From Uranotaenia lowii (taxonomy: Eukaryota > Arthropoda > Insecta > Diptera > Culicidae), in assembly GCF_029784155.1 (NCBI RefSeq), contig NC_073693.1, positions 147,624,843 to 147,688,842 on the forward strand: a DNA stretch of 64,000 bases, read 5' to 3'. Below, piece by piece: positions 34,591 to 46,639 of the stretch. The first letter of the stretch is position 1. Each line of letters begins with the position of its first letter. A program made the translations under genes and the position numbers. The notes below the pieces were generated by a model. It was not told the origin of the DNA and did no database searches. It saw nothing but the letters and a program-made list of their open reading frames with translations.

Positions 34591-35735
34591 ATGTACCGGC
34601 AGATCGTCGTCCATCCAGCTGATCGTACTCTGCAGCAGATACTGTGGCGAAAGAATCCCGAAGCACCACTACAAACCTTTCGTTTGAACACAGTAACATA
34701 TGGTACAGCCCCTGCTCCGTACCTGGCTACTCGCGTCCTCAACCAACTTGCCCACGATGAAGCCGAAAACTTTCCTCTTGCTGCCCCACTCGTACCCAAG
34801 CGTTTCTACATGGATGATTATCTTTCGGGCAATGATGATAAACAGCTGTTGATTGCCGAAAACCACCAGATGATTGAGCTATTGAAATCTGGCGGGTTTA
34901 CTCTTCGCAAATGGTGCAGCAATTGCAACGAAGTCCTCTCGCAGATTCCAGAAGCACTCAGAGACTCTCCATCCGAACTCGATATTGGCCAATCAGGATC
35001 GATCAAAACATTGGGACTTCGTTGGCATCCGCAACCCGATCATTTCACTTTCAATGTTCCTGATCTCGAAACGTCGGCTCCAATAAGAAAACGAGTCATA
35101 CTCTCGGAAATGTCTCGTCTCTTCGATCCGATGGGTTTGCTCGGTGCCTCCGTCGTAAGCGCAAAAATATTTCTACAGTCGCTTTGGTCCGAAAAATTTT
35201 CGTGGAATGATCCGTTGCCAGTCCATCACCAGGCATGGTGGCAGCAATACCGACAGGAGATGGGAAGCTTTCTGTCGTTAGCCATTCCCAGACAAGTTTT
35301 TATGAATAACTACGAAAATTTCGAACTGCACTGCTTCTCGGACGCTTCCGATAGTTGCATGGTTGGTTGGTTGTTGCATTTATGTACTTTCCTCGAACGC
35401 AGAAAACAAACCAATATGCAATCTTCTGGCTTCAAAATCGCGAGTTAGCCCTCTCAACAAGCTGTCAACCCCTCGGCTTTGTGCTGCTCTCCTTGCTGCC
35501 CAGCTACAAGACTCTATCGTGGAATACACCGGATGGAATTGCCCGGAGACATTTTGGACGGATTCCACCATAGTGTTGCACTGGTTGACTTCGTCGTCGT
35601 CCGTTTGGAAGGTGTTTGTATCGAACAGAATTGCTGAGATCCACCGCATCACCAGAGGCAGTCCATGGCGTCATATTCCAACTGATCTCAATCCAGCTGA
35701 TCGAATCTCCCGCGGTGTCAGCCCATCAGCACTCA
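34591..35735 (+). pseudogene. BEL/Pao reverse transcriptase and RNase H, frameshifted
   Basis: Continues in the same frame from MYRQIVVHPADRTLQQILWR. Catalytic FYMDDYLSGNDD is intact, then SGGFTLRKWCSN, KTLGLRWHPQPDHFTF and SRLFDPMGLLG. RNase H begins at ELHCFSDASDSC. At about 35362 a repeated GTTGGTTGG shifts the frame; it resumes as CIYVLSSNAENKPICNLLAS, then STPRLCAALLAAQLQD and FWTDSTIVLHWL. It ends at DRISRGVSPSALI where the Tc1-type element entered. These domains copy the RNA and remove it. Confidence 0.9.
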
Positions 35736-35737
35736 TA

Positions 35738-37036
35738 AAGTCTGCTTCATTTAATATTGGAACACTAACAATTGCGTGAAGCTCAGTCATTTATTAACGA
35801 ATTCATAATTTGTTTTTCATACAAATGTAGCATTTTCTTTACTCTTTCATAAAAAAAAATTAAAAAAATTATTCATTGCTGTTTCGAAGAAATTCTCGTA
35901 CTTTTCCCGTAATACGGCACATTAGGCGGCGCACACCCTTTTCGTCCACCGTTTTGGCGATTTGATTCCACCAGTTCTTCATTTGAGTCATGTTCCTAAC
36001 AAGTTTTCCCTTTGCCTTAAGCCTCCGCTTCGTGATTGCCCAGTATTTCTCTATCGGCCGGAACTGGGGGCAGTTTGGGGGGTTGAGGTCCTTCGGTATT
36101 ACGCTGACCCCGTTCGTTGCGTACCATTCCATAACCGTTTTGCTGTAATGGCAGCTTGCGAGGTCCGCCCAAAACATTACTGGACGGTCGTGGGCACGAA
36201 TAAACGGCAGAATCCGTTTCTGTAGGCACTCTTTTTTGTAGACTTCTGATTGTCTTGTCAGTGAGAAAGACTTTGGTTTTCTGTCCACAACTGCATATCC
36301 CCTGCCAAATCATGTACTTGCGGGCGAATTTATCCGCAAACAAGAACTTAAATTTTGCAGGTACATCCCCCCGAGCCGTCGCCAAATAAAATTTTTGACC
36401 TGGGATTTGCCAAAAGTCCGCCTTCACGTAGGTCTCATCGTCCATCAGAATACATCCGTCGAACTTGGTCAGCACTTGGTCGTACAGCTTTCGAGCACGG
36501 ATTCTGGCCACATTGTTCTGCTTCAGCATCCGATTTGGCTGTTTGCTGGCTCGGAATGACCTTATTCCTTCCCGGAGACGAATTCGTCGCACCGTACTGT
36601 GAGCGGCCTGGAACTTATTGGCCAAATCGCGGTCTGAAAGATTGGGATTCCTCTTGACGTCCTTGATGACTTTCCCACGCAGTTTCCGGTCGACAGTTCC
36701 ACTCCGACGCTTCGAATGCGGCTTCCGAGCCGTCGTCAATGTTTCCTTGTACTGCTTGATAACACGCCATACGGTATTTCTGGGCATTTTAAGCTGTTTA
36801 GCTAGCTTCGATGCCGACAACAATGGATTTTCAAGAAAACTGTGCACAATTTGATCTCTCCGTTCGGCTTCCATGACGGTTGTTTACAAAATGCTATCGT
36901 TTGGTGTTATGACATAAATACATGGTGAAAGGTAATGAATTTCCCGACACGTGGGTGAAAAAAGTTTCCAAATCCGTCCACTAGGAGCGCCACAATGAGC
37001 AAAAGAATTTGTTTCAATATTAAATGAAGCAGACTT
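35738..37036 (-). mobile_element. ITmD37E-type Tc1/mariner transposon inserted in BEL pol
   Basis: Inverted ends AAGTCTGCTTCATTTAATAT (about 26 bp on both sides) lie between TA at 35736-35737 and 37037-37038. Removing the element and one TA joins ...SALI to ADNLWWHGP... in the BEL frame without loss of a codon, a direct proof of the boundaries. One transposase gene fills it on the minus strand. The DD37E spacing assigns it to the family described from mosquitoes as ITmD37E. Confidence 0.95.
35869..36874 (-). pseudogene. DD37E transposase, one frameshift
   Basis: ATG at 36872-36874 (MEAERRDQIVHSFLENPLL). The paired helix-turn-helix region covers residues 1-120 (SASKLAKQLKMPRNTVWRVI, NLSDRDLANKFQAAHSTVRR). 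First catalytic Asp is in ILMDDETYVKADFWQIPGQ. Near 36245 the frame shifts; the second frame carries EVYKKECLQKRILPFI, FWADLASCHYSKTVM (second Asp) and FRPIEKYW (Glu), ending at 35869. I count 37 residues between the second Asp and the Glu. A single indel separates this from an intact gene of about 335 codons, so it was inactivated recently. Confidence 0.9.
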
Positions 37037-37038
37037 TA

Positions 37039-38799
37039 GCAGACAATCTTTGGTGGCATGGACCCATCTTTCTTTGTACCGACAAATCGAACTGGCCACC
37101 TAACGATATCTCACTATCGCCTCTCCACATGCAAGCTAGAGGAATTGAAAGCAAGCAATCGACGGTTTCTCTAGTTGCAGTAACAGAATCTCCTTTTTTT
37201 CACCCCATCACAGATCATTCTCGTCTCTCCCCCCTTCAGCGAAAGGTAGCATGGGGTTATCGCTTTATTCAAAATTGTCGAACAAAACCTGATAAACGAA
37301 ATTTTGGCTCACTGAACGCTCACGAATAAAATGCATCACTGAATATCCTATTTCGACACGATCAGAAAACGCATTATAATAAGGAAATTCATTTTTTGAA
37401 AAACGCATCTGAGCCAATAATCAAAAACATTGGCACCACATCAAAACTTAAGTCGCTCAACGTATTTTTTGACGAAAGCGGTCTGCTCCGCCTTCAAGGC
37501 AGACTCCAGCACCTTGACGCACCGTTCGACACCAGGTTCCCAATAATCTTGGCACACAAATCGCACTTGGCTTACCTTTTGGCCAAATCAATCCACCTGA
37601 ACACCCTTCATGCTGGCCCTCAAATGCTTTTGGCAACAATTCGACAACGATTCTGGCCAATTAGGGGGAGAGATCTGGTGAAAAAAGTGGTCAAAGAATG
37701 CCTAGTCTGCTTTCGCTGCAAGCCAACCAGTGCCTCCCAGATTATGGGACCCTTACCAAGTGTTCGGCTCACACCCACGCGCGCGTTTGTGAGCTGCGGA
37801 GTAGATTATTGCGGCCCGTTTTTCGTTCGTATCCCAAATCGTCGGTCCGCGCCGTTGAAAATATTCGTCGCGATCTTCGTATGTATGTGGTCGAAGGCTG
37901 TCCACATCGACATGGTCTACAGCCTCATTTCTGAGTCCTTCATCAACGCCCTGAAACGCATCGTTGGCCGACGAGGTCGGGTGGCCGACATCTACTGCGA
38001 CAACGCTCTGACTTTTGTTGGGGCCAACCGACTTCTGCAAGAATCGAAACAAGACTTCGACAAGATGCACAGCTCCGAAGAAATTGGCGCTCACTGTGCT
38101 GATAATGGGATCGTATTCCATTTCAACCCCGCTCGATCCCCACACTTCGGTGGCCTCTGGGAGGCCGCTGTCAAATCGTTCAAGCATCATTTGTATTGGG
38201 TGATGCAAACAACAGTCCTTAATATCGACGATTTCAACACTCTCCTGATCCAGGTCGAGGCCGTCATGAATTCACGGCCCTTGACCCCCCGCTCATCCGA
38301 GCCTGATGACGTCGTCGCTCTGACCCCAGGGCATTTTTTCGTTGGAGAGCCTATAGTTTCTCTCCCCGAGGTGGACATCAGTGAACTCCCAATAAATCGT
38401 CTTAATTCTTTCCAACAGATGCAACAGCGAGTCCAGCACTTCTGGCAGGCTTGGTCGAGAGATTATATCGGCCAGCTCCAAAACCGCAAGAAGTGGCCTG
38501 TGGTTTGCCCCAATATTTCGGAGGGCACATTGGTCCTCATGAAGCAAGACAACGCACCACCGCTGAGCTGGAAGCTCGGTCGAATCGAGAAGGTTTTCCC
38601 CGGAGATGATGGTCGAGTACGTGTGGTCACGGTCAAAACAGCCAAGAACTCCTATCGCAGAGGTGTGACGGAAATCTGTCCGTTACCAATTGAAGAACCT
38701 ACAACTTTGGCTCCGAAGGAAGGCATCTCGGAACCGACGACCCAGATGGTGGCGACAGACGAATCAGTACTGAAGAAGGCGACTAGAAGCTCGGATTAA
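37039..38799 (+). pseudogene. BEL/Pao RNase H-integrase linker and integrase
   Basis: Resumes at ADNLWWHGPIFLC. In-frame TAA at 37327-37329 interrupts the linker; the same frame continues through HFLKNASEPIIKN without indel. The zinc-binding N-terminus of integrase (HLNTLHAGPQMLLATIRQRF, CLVCFRCK) is followed by the catalytic core with all three acids: VDYCGPFFVR, IYCDNALTFVGAN and FGGLWEAAVKSFKHH. A C-terminal domain ends at TAA 38797-38799. Integrase itself looks intact. A G-rich stretch (about 38823-38836, AACGGGGCGCGCCA) before the 3' LTR is a weak polypurine tract. Confidence 0.9.
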
Positions 38800-38836
38800 T
38801 GGTTCTGTTGAAAGTTCCTTTCAACGGGGCGCGCCA

Positions 38837-39238
38837 TGTTGCAGAATTTGATATTAAACTAGAAATTAGAACATCCCTAACTCCAAAATTCAAATTGTTA
38901 AAATAGTACCTAGAAACGCAAAGTCTCACTCAATTGTAATTGCTCTCCCACTTCATTGTTCAATTGAATCAATGATCGTCATCATCAAATTGGGCGCTTC
39001 CCGCCACAAGCTAGGGCAATGATTGTGCAGCAGTTAGTCTTCACCAGCACCTGGTGCAATAAAGTTCGGACAAATATACTTATCGTCTTTCACTAAACGA
39101 AACCGCATTTTTGTTAGTGAAAGTATCACCACGTTGTCACAAAGTAATTACCGTGAAAGTAATAAGGTTACTAAAGATCCTGTAACGTAAATCGGATCAA
39201 TTCGACGTCCCTGCAGCTGCTAGTCCGGTTTGGCTACA
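38837..39238 (+). repeat. BEL/Pao 3' LTR
   Basis: 402 bp, same sequence as 31267-31668 on reading both in full. Followed directly by the duplicated target ACTCC. Confidence 0.95.
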
Positions 39239-39243
39239 ACTCC

Positions 39244-39961
39244 CCATTTTTTGTTTTTATCATAACTTTGAAGGATGCAGCTTTATGCAGCTATTTTTTC
39301 TCGCATTCGATTAATCAGACCCTTTTCTATCATTGAAAGACCAAAAAAGTTTTGAGAAACGCTGGACTTTATTCATGGATACCAAAATGTTTAAACCCTT
39401 ATAGTGAATCATAAAATTAGTCGTTTTTAACACCCTTTTTGTTAATCGTGTATAGATGAAAAATATTTTAAAAGAAGTTTCTAACGATGTGTTGTAAATT
39501 GATGTAGCATTTTATTTAAAGGAGAAAAATTGATTTGAAGTATATTTATCAAAATTTTTTTTAAGTCTGATGTCTTCGAAACGATAAATGCTCATGGTGA
39601 TAATAATCTGAAAAATTGGAGATATTTAGTTTAAAATTAAGTTACAAACTGGTATATGACAAATATCATCACGATGAAGCTTATTTTTGACTTTTTGCCG
39701 CCTCATTCTGCATTAATGATTGTGTTTGGAGAGGTTTTACGTTATTTGTTGCACAACAGTTGTAAAATTGTAATCCATGACCGTTAGAAGAAAAATTCGT
39801 AGCAAGTAAAATGACATTCATTCAACTTGGTCATGACATTGTTGGCTTACGTCGCTGACCAAAAATCAGTATCGCATGTCTTAGACATGCAAATCAGTAT
39901 CAAAGTCGACTGGTATTGGCTGTCTGACATGACACTGAACATTTGCAGCTCTGGCTATAAA
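39244..39961. other. Unassigned
   Basis: AT-rich sequence between the BEL element and the next transposon. No gene or terminus recognised; 39870-39900 has a small CATGTCTTAGACATGC palindrome. Confidence 0.4.
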
Positions 39962-39963
39962 TA

Positions 39964-40926
39964 GGGGAGAGTGGGGTATCATGGGCCACTATTTTTTTTT
40001 CTTTCTTTCATAACTCCTTTATTAGAAAAGATAAAATGAAAAAAATAAATGGAACGGTTTTCAACATTTTTGAGGTATCATTAGGCATTTTTATAGTTTT
40101 TTAAATACATAAATTTCCCGAGTTTTGTCTGTTTTAAAAAAAGTTTTTTTTTTGTATTTTGATAACTGTGAGGAAACGTGGGCCACCCTTTCCAAATTGA
40201 CTAGATAACGTGCAAAGTTTGTGAGTTGACCCGAAACTGAAATTTCATAATTCATTCAGTTATTTTAAAGCGATTTCAGATGAGGAAACTAAAAAGAGAG
40301 TTGTGTTTGATCGAATCGATCCTTAAACCTAGCTCGCAAATGTTCAGCAAAATTCCATAAATAGGATTTTTGTTCGTCTCTTTGGCATTAGAAAAGATGG
40401 ACAAAACATTTTCCATAATTCTTAATTTGGCATAAGAAAACTTTACAAATAGTTATAACGTATTTAAAGTTCTGAACGTGTAAAAAAACACCGAAATATA
40501 GATGGCCCAAGATACCCCACAAAATGTGGCCCACGATTCCCCACAAGCAATGATTCGGAAATTGGTTGCGTTTGTGTGACCTATTTATGTTTCATCAAAA
40601 ATTCCTTCTCCACGGAAAAGAACATGACAAAACCAAGATCATAAGCGTATGAGCATATTTTTGTTCTGTACTTGAGGTTTCGCACGAATGCAATTTTGCG
40701 GGTGCTTGTTGAATTATGTAAGTACATTTTTCTAGGCTGGTTTCATAAAAGAAGCATATGTTACGTACATAAGTCAACAACATATAGAAAAACATGCTTT
40801 CGCAAAGCGGTGATAATGACAGTTGGATTGGGATTTCTATCTCAACACACAGCTGAGACATTTGAAGTGGCCCACATTTCTCCATGGCCCACATTTCTCC
40901 ATGGCCCACTTTACCCCACTCTCTCC
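39964..40926. mobile_element. TA-flanked non-coding DNA transposon, copy 2
   Basis: Ends GGGGAGAGTGGGGTATCATG and, on the opposite strand, GGAGAGAGTGGGGTAAAGTG are flanked by TA (39962-39963, 40927-40928). The 963 bp interior aligns with 1-451 plus 1264-1575. GTGGCCCAC-type motifs recur near the right end. No transposase. This intact copy supplies the boundaries used for copy 1. Confidence 0.8.
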
Positions 40927-40934
40927 TATAAATA

Positions 40935-41725
40935 TTTTTTAAAATTTTTGAATATCATGGCCACAAAAAATGTATAAAAGTAGTTTAAAAATCGTACTTT
41001 AAATCCATGAATCGTAAAAATTGTTTAAGTCATGCCAGATAAATTTTGAAAAGAGAATTGGAAAGATGACATAATTTGACAAATTTTCGCGTTTTCAGAT
41101 TTTCAAAATCTGAAACATAGAATTTTTTATTTTTCAAAGGAAGCTGTTTTCAAATTATTTGTTAATTTGAAATTTCTCAGATTTTCATGCACTGAAGTTC
41201 AACTTTGCACGGAATTTTGAGTATATAAACGCAAGATATCAGTTATAATTAATAAATTATAGTTCTATTAACTCATCCGTTTATATTCATTAGAAAGGTT
41301 ATTTCATACCGATCCAACAAAAAAACATTAGCGCTGCAAAACTAGTATTTGTCATATTTTTGTAAAATATCGCAACATTAATGTAATATCAACACAAGAA
41401 TCGGTATGAAATCTGATGAATATAAATTTATTTCGATAATCTTGTGTTAATATACTCAAAATCTAGTGCAAAGTTAACTTAAATTTGAGAAATTGAAAAT
41501 TGACTAAAAGTTCGAAAAATAGCTTTTTTGTAAATTCTTCTGAAATTCTGTCTTCCGTATTTTGAAAAGCTAAAAATGCAAAAATGTGCCAAATTACGTC
41601 AACTTTCCAATCCTCTTTTAAATATTTATCTGGTAGGCTTAAACAATTTTGACGATTCACTGATTGAAAAGTACAGTTTTTACACGACGTTTTTGTGGTC
41701 ATGATCTTAAAAAAAATCAAAAAAA
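40935..41725. mobile_element. Foldback element, ~370 bp arms
   Basis: The left arm contains GAATATCATGGCCACAAAAA, CTTTGCACGGAATTTTGAGT and TTATATTCATTAGAAAGG. The right arm carries the complements in reverse order (CAAAATCTAGTGCAAAG, TTTTTGTGGTCATGATC). The arms diverge by perhaps 15-20 percent and enclose a short loop near 41330-41390. It starts almost directly after the previous element. Exact termini and target duplication are uncertain. Confidence 0.65.
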
Positions 41726-42489
41726 TATATTCTTATGTGCTACATATAGCTTATAAATTCAGTTTTCTTGGACACCAAGTGAATTTTTTTTTTACATTCC
41801 GTAGCTGATTCATAGTCTTTCTTCCGAAGCATGTTTATTTTTGGATTTTAATGTCTTAGACGTATAATAACGGTAAAATTAAGGATAGGAAGTGTATATT
41901 GTCTGGAAAACTTTTTTGAGTTGCATCAAAAGAATTTTAAAACTATAAATTTTGTGAAAATCGGTTGAGAAACAAGAGAGATATAGCGGTTTTTAGTCAG
42001 GAGTGTCAAATTGACACTTAAGGTCTGATTAGGGAGTTTTTTTTTTCTTGGCTTTCACGGTGCGATCATAAAAAAGTAATGATGAAAAATTAAAGATTAT
42101 AAGAATTCATCGAGAGTCTCCGAAGAAATTGTATTATTTGAATGCATCCGAAGAAAGTAACAAGCCGTCAAACTTCCACTTTTTCATATAGACACTCAAG
42201 AGCGGATTAGGGTTAATAACATATTCATCGTACCTTGTATCATCTTTTGGTTTTCAAATGAAATGTGGGAAATCACGTCTAGATATAGAAAATAGAATTT
42301 GCTGATTAGGTAGAACAAATAATTGAGCGACCCTTTAGAGTTAACCAAATGAGCTGAAATTTGGCATGGGGCTTTCTGACTGGCAAAAAAAAACGACAGC
42401 AACCCCCAAACTTTTGGATTCCGAAAAATTCTTCTATTTCTGGACCACCCTACCCTACCACAGTCGCCAGACGAAAATTAACAATTGTC
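41726..42489. other. Unassigned
   Basis: No coding or terminus signal recognised in this AT-rich stretch. Confidence 0.4.
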
Positions 42490-42614
42490 GCAGCCCATAG
42501 CGTAGAGAATAGCCTTCAAATATTCTAAGCCAGCGGGCATGAGATCGAATCCCGATCACGGCATACATAGCACACTTTCTGTGGATTGGTGGTTCTAGTA
42601 TTTGTAAGATACTA
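42490..42614 (+). repeat. SINE fragment, tRNA-like module
   Basis: GCAGCCCATAGCGTAGAGAA, GCCTTCAAATATTCTAAGCC, a box-B-like GAGATCGAATCCCGATCACG and GGCATACATAG match the minus-strand tRNA-like module of the units at 20893 and 23196. The upstream repeat leader of those units is absent here, so the SINE also exists without it. Confidence 0.75.
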
Positions 42615-43159
42615 AAAAAACCTTAAGAAACAAACATTAGTTTTAACATAATGATACAAATTATTGTTTTGAAAACACTTCTCACTATATATATATATAT
42701 ATATTAGTGGCATTCGGAATAATTAAAAGTTACGTTACAAGTGAGTTGCACGAAATTTTGTACACAAGTTAGTTTTACTATATTCATTTGTTTTTTTGGT
42801 ATTCCACCTAAAATAGTGGTTGCAATTGGAAGATTTTTAACGTTCCAAACTGAAAAAAAACTATATCACGACTCAACTAGAAAAGTTTTTCATGGATTAT
42901 TAATTGATTTGATACACAAGCAAATTTGGAAACAGCGAGATGATCATAGACCAAAAAAACTAGATCCTATTTGAAATTATTTAAGCAAGGGCACATGATT
43001 ACAAGACTATTAAAATAGTTTGCAATTTCCCTCACAAATTATTTTTTCGACATTCCGTGTTATCTTCAAAACACGCAGCAAAAAACTACTGAATCACTAG
43101 GGAGGAAAGTTTGGATCAAATAGTTTATTATCACCTAGTGAACGCTATCCTTACTACCG
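42615..43159. other. Unassigned; (AT)n microsatellite
   Basis: 42686-42704 is an AT dinucleotide run. The rest shows no gene. TACCG at 43155-43159 is the left target duplication of the next element. Confidence 0.45.
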
Positions 43160-45363
43160 CACGGTGTCTCTGATGGAACGATTTTATTTATCGAAAATTA
43201 GCATCGCTAATTTTTGCACCATTCGAAAGCTGGGACTTTTCCCTTTAACTTGAGCCCAAATTTGAAATAATACACCGGGGGGTCTAGAACATTTTATTTT
43301 TTTCAAGATTTTATAACCTTTTTAACGGTTTTTTCAAAGACAAAATCATACTCATCACTGTGAAAACGCTCGCCTTACCTTTAGCGTAAATCCAACATCA
43401 TATGTCAAAAATATGATTTAATAGGAAATTTCCATGGCTACATTTTTGAAAAAGGCAGCAAAGTGATACAAATTGAGAGAAAAGAGTTGGAATGTCACAA
43501 ACAGTGTGATTATTATTTCATTTGAAAAATCTAATAAAACTTCTCACCACTGATTGTACTAAGACCAGAAAAAGTATTCTACGAGCTTAGTTATTGATTG
43601 TAGAGTGTATAAATGTTCAATACGTTTTATTTACATCAAAAATCAATATTTTACATAAAATTGATCAGGATTATCTGAAGTTATACGCATTTTTGGGGTC
43701 TTATTATTCCGGAACAAATATCAATTTTTTTTGTCTCTCCGATTTTTCCAAAAATCCCGATGTGGGGAATAAATAAAGTTTAAGGTATTTTAAACAAAAA
43801 TTTGATACATTCTTCAAAAATTCAAACAGTTAAAAGAGCGAAAGCCAAACTGTAGAAGATGGGAGTAATATCAGTAATGTCGTTTAGAATTTTTTTTTTC
43901 TTTCAAATGTTTGATCTTAATTCTCTCGATTGTTTGATTTTGTGCAATGTAGATTGATACAAGTTTGTTGCAAGCCAGCATTTGTTCTTTTTTTTTTTTC
44001 TAATGTATTGAACATTTGAATCAATTTTTATTTTGAATCCCCCCCCCCTCCTTCCTCGTGATGTTTCCACTCCTAATGACAAAAGATAGATTTCAAATTT
44101 GTTCCAGCCTTATAGAAAAGATGGCACCTGCTTGACTCGAAAATTTGGTTACTCATTTCATACTTTGAACAATGTTAGGCACTTTTTCCAAATAAGTGCT
44201 TAATCCGAACAAATATATGTAAAAAAAATATTTTAAGCATTTGTAGCCATTGTTTTAAATACTGTTCATGACACGATGTTATATTTTGTTTTCATAAAAG
44301 TAAGAAAATAACATTCCAGGGGAAAGCCAAAAATGCAGGGATCCACAGACAAATGTTTGCAGTGTTTCTTACTATCAGATAAAAACCCATGTTTTTTTTA
44401 AATTTTATCTAGGAAATTTGAACAAAAATCATCAATTTGAACACATGCAAAATTTTCAGAAAACTATATAAAAATTCGCAAAAAAAATCTTAAGACTTCA
44501 GATCTGACAACTTTAAGTGCATTGAGAGAATATTTTCAGATAATAGTATTACATCAAATCAATCTCTTAAAATTGTTGAAAACAAAGTTGATGTTGAAAT
44601 TTTGTAATCTTCTTTTTGCTTTTTATCTAAAAAAACAATGAAAGACATTAAGTTCAGTTCGTGTACATTTGAGAAAAACGAAGAATCTAGAATTTCAGCT
44701 TGAAAACTTAAATTCGACCACATTTTTACATAAACAAGTGCTTCCAAAAACACTAATTTATGCAATCAAGCATACAAAATAGGCTATTTTTTTAAATTTT
44801 ATATATGACAATTTACTATGCTTGTGATTGTGATTGTAAAGTTTAACAATCAATCAAAAATGAAAAGTATGAAAACCTTCAGAAATCATCAAAAAGGATG
44901 AAAGATTTTCAACACAGATGTTTGATTTTGAAATCTCGTAGAATACTTTTTCTGGTCTTAGTACAATCAATGGTGAGAAATTTCAGAAGATCTTTCAAAT
45001 GAAATAATAAACATGTTGTTTGTGACATTCCAATTCCTTTTCTCTCAATTTATATCACTTTGATGCCTTCTACAAAATTGTAACCAAGGAAATTTCCTCT
45101 TAAATCATATTTTTGACACATGATGTTGGATTTACGCTAAAGGTAAGACGAGCGTTTTCACAGTGATTAGTATGATTTTGTCTTTGAAAAAAAAACCGTT
45201 AAAAAGGTTATAAAATCTTGAAAAAAATAAAATGTTCTAGACCCCCCGGTGTATTATTTCAAATTTGGGCTCAAATGAAAGGGGAAGGTCCCAGCTTTCG
45301 AATGGTACAAAAATTAGCGATGCTAATTTTCGAAAAATAAAATTTTCTCCCAGAGACACCGTG
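43160..45363. mobile_element. Transib-like inverted-repeat element, 2.2 kb, non-coding
   Basis: Both ends begin CACGGTGTCTCTG and are followed by arms of about 430 bp that pair (left 43160-43595, right 44935-45363). The flanks are TACCG on both sides (43155-43159, 45364-45368), a 5-bp target duplication. CAC(A/G)GTG-type ends with a 5-bp duplication are the hallmark of Transib transposons, relatives of the RAG recombinase. The ~1.3 kb centre encodes nothing recognisable and contains MITE copy B. The Transib assignment is from end and target features only. Confidence 0.65.
43707..44109. mobile_element. PIF/Harbinger-like MITE family H, copy B
   Basis: Right end on the opposite strand GGCTGGAACAAATTTGAAAT; the left end is mutated to TTCCGGAACAAATATCAATT. 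TTA flanks at 43704-43706 and 44110-44112. Inserted in the loop of the Transib-like element, hence younger than it. Non-coding. Confidence 0.8.
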
Positions 45364-45368
45364 TACCG

Positions 45369-46555
45369 GCCCATAATAACGGCACATCCTGGCTGAGTTT
45401 CCAACTTAATGCCCCAAGGACCACTCCGTGAAATAAAACACTCACTCAGTCCAGAAGTCAGCAGCCGGACGCCCACAAAAGTTTGATCCCATACGGTCAT
45501 GTGGACATGCGGTGGTTTATCTTCTTGTCGTTTCCATTTTTTTCTCCTTTGCTTTCCTGTTCCAGATAAATGTTGGCAGGAATGTTTGTGCATGTTTGTT
45601 AGTTTATGTGCTGGAGCAGCAAAATGTGGGCACTCCGCTTATCCTTGTAGGCTCATTTGTTTCCAGAAAACTGGCTCATTAGCTTTCACGAACACACGAA
45701 CACAACCCCAACAAACGTTCTTTACGAAGAGAGCCTCAAACCATCCAGCTGACCAACGTTGGAGTAGAAATAAACTCCATCAGCCATCAAGCCATCCATC
45801 TGAGCAGAGAAGGAAACATACAAATGTGAAATAAATATAAGCCAAAGGGAACGGAAAACCTTTTGATCATTTGCTTCTGTGTTAAAAGGGATATTTTTGC
45901 TCCGGGAAAGGAAAGGCAAAGTTGGGGGGTCATTTTTCCAAGTCAACTGACGATGGAAGCAGCAGCAGTCTCACTCCAATCGCCAGGAACAGGACGAAAG
46001 GAAATGAATTTGATTTAAAGAATTTTCGGGCAAAAGGAAAGTTTTGAATGCTATCGTCGGCAAAGATCAGGTCAAAATTATGAACCAACTATGGCGACGC
46101 TTGAACCAAAAAGAGGAAAAGGTTCAAGTTTGTGTGGGCTCTTTGTTGTCGTGAGGTGAAAAATTGGGCCCATTAAATAAAAGCTTATCAGGAAAACTTC
46201 ATTGAAAGGAATCACGGAGGGAGAAAGCTGTTCAGGAGAGACTGAAGTGCTGTTAAGGGTACTGTTTATTTAGTGTTTTATGGCACGAATTTAAATTGGA
46301 ACTTTCTTGTTTTTCATTTTAGTTCTAACATTTTTAGAAGGAAGATACTCTCGAAAATAAAGCTGTTCTTTTAAAGTGAGTTACATTTCCTAAAACCTTT
46401 ATTCAACTCTTTTAATAGCATACGATGAAATATCGTTGTTACAATTTTCATGCGTTGTTATGCTCATCTTATAAGACAGGTGTTTCGAAAGATATAAAAA
46501 TTAAATAGGCTTAGTTTTTTAGTCACTGGTTGACTCTAGTGATTTATTATTTAAA
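45369..46555. other. Unassigned, possibly unique host DNA
   Basis: Less AT-rich than its surroundings, with no element termini. Frames at 45237-45593 (minus) and 45499-45834 (plus) overlap each other and show no domain. It could be intronic or intergenic sequence of a host gene. Confidence 0.4.
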
Positions 46556-46639
46556 TTGAAATGGTTGGCAGTGCTTTGGACGAAGTGGTTTAGGCGACGG
46601 TTAGTCGCTAGCGCAGTGGACCAGTTTTTGCTGTGGATT

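Larger units (their letters stand above)
31267..39238 (+). mobile_element. BEL/Pao LTR retrotransposon, complete but disabled
   Basis: Two 402 bp LTRs (TG...CA) enclose a primer site, gag, protease, RT, RNase H and integrase in BEL/Pao order. ACTCC is duplicated on both sides (31262-31266, 39239-39243). Without the nested Tc1-type element (1299 bp plus TA) it is about 6.7 kb. The LTRs look identical base for base, implying very recent insertion, yet the coding region has four separate lesions. BEL/Pao elements are common in mosquito genomes. Confidence 0.95.

Noticed and set aside
45237..45834. Host coding exons on either strand
   Set aside because: Frames overlap on opposite strands, one enters the Transib-like arm, and no splice-consistent domain was seen.
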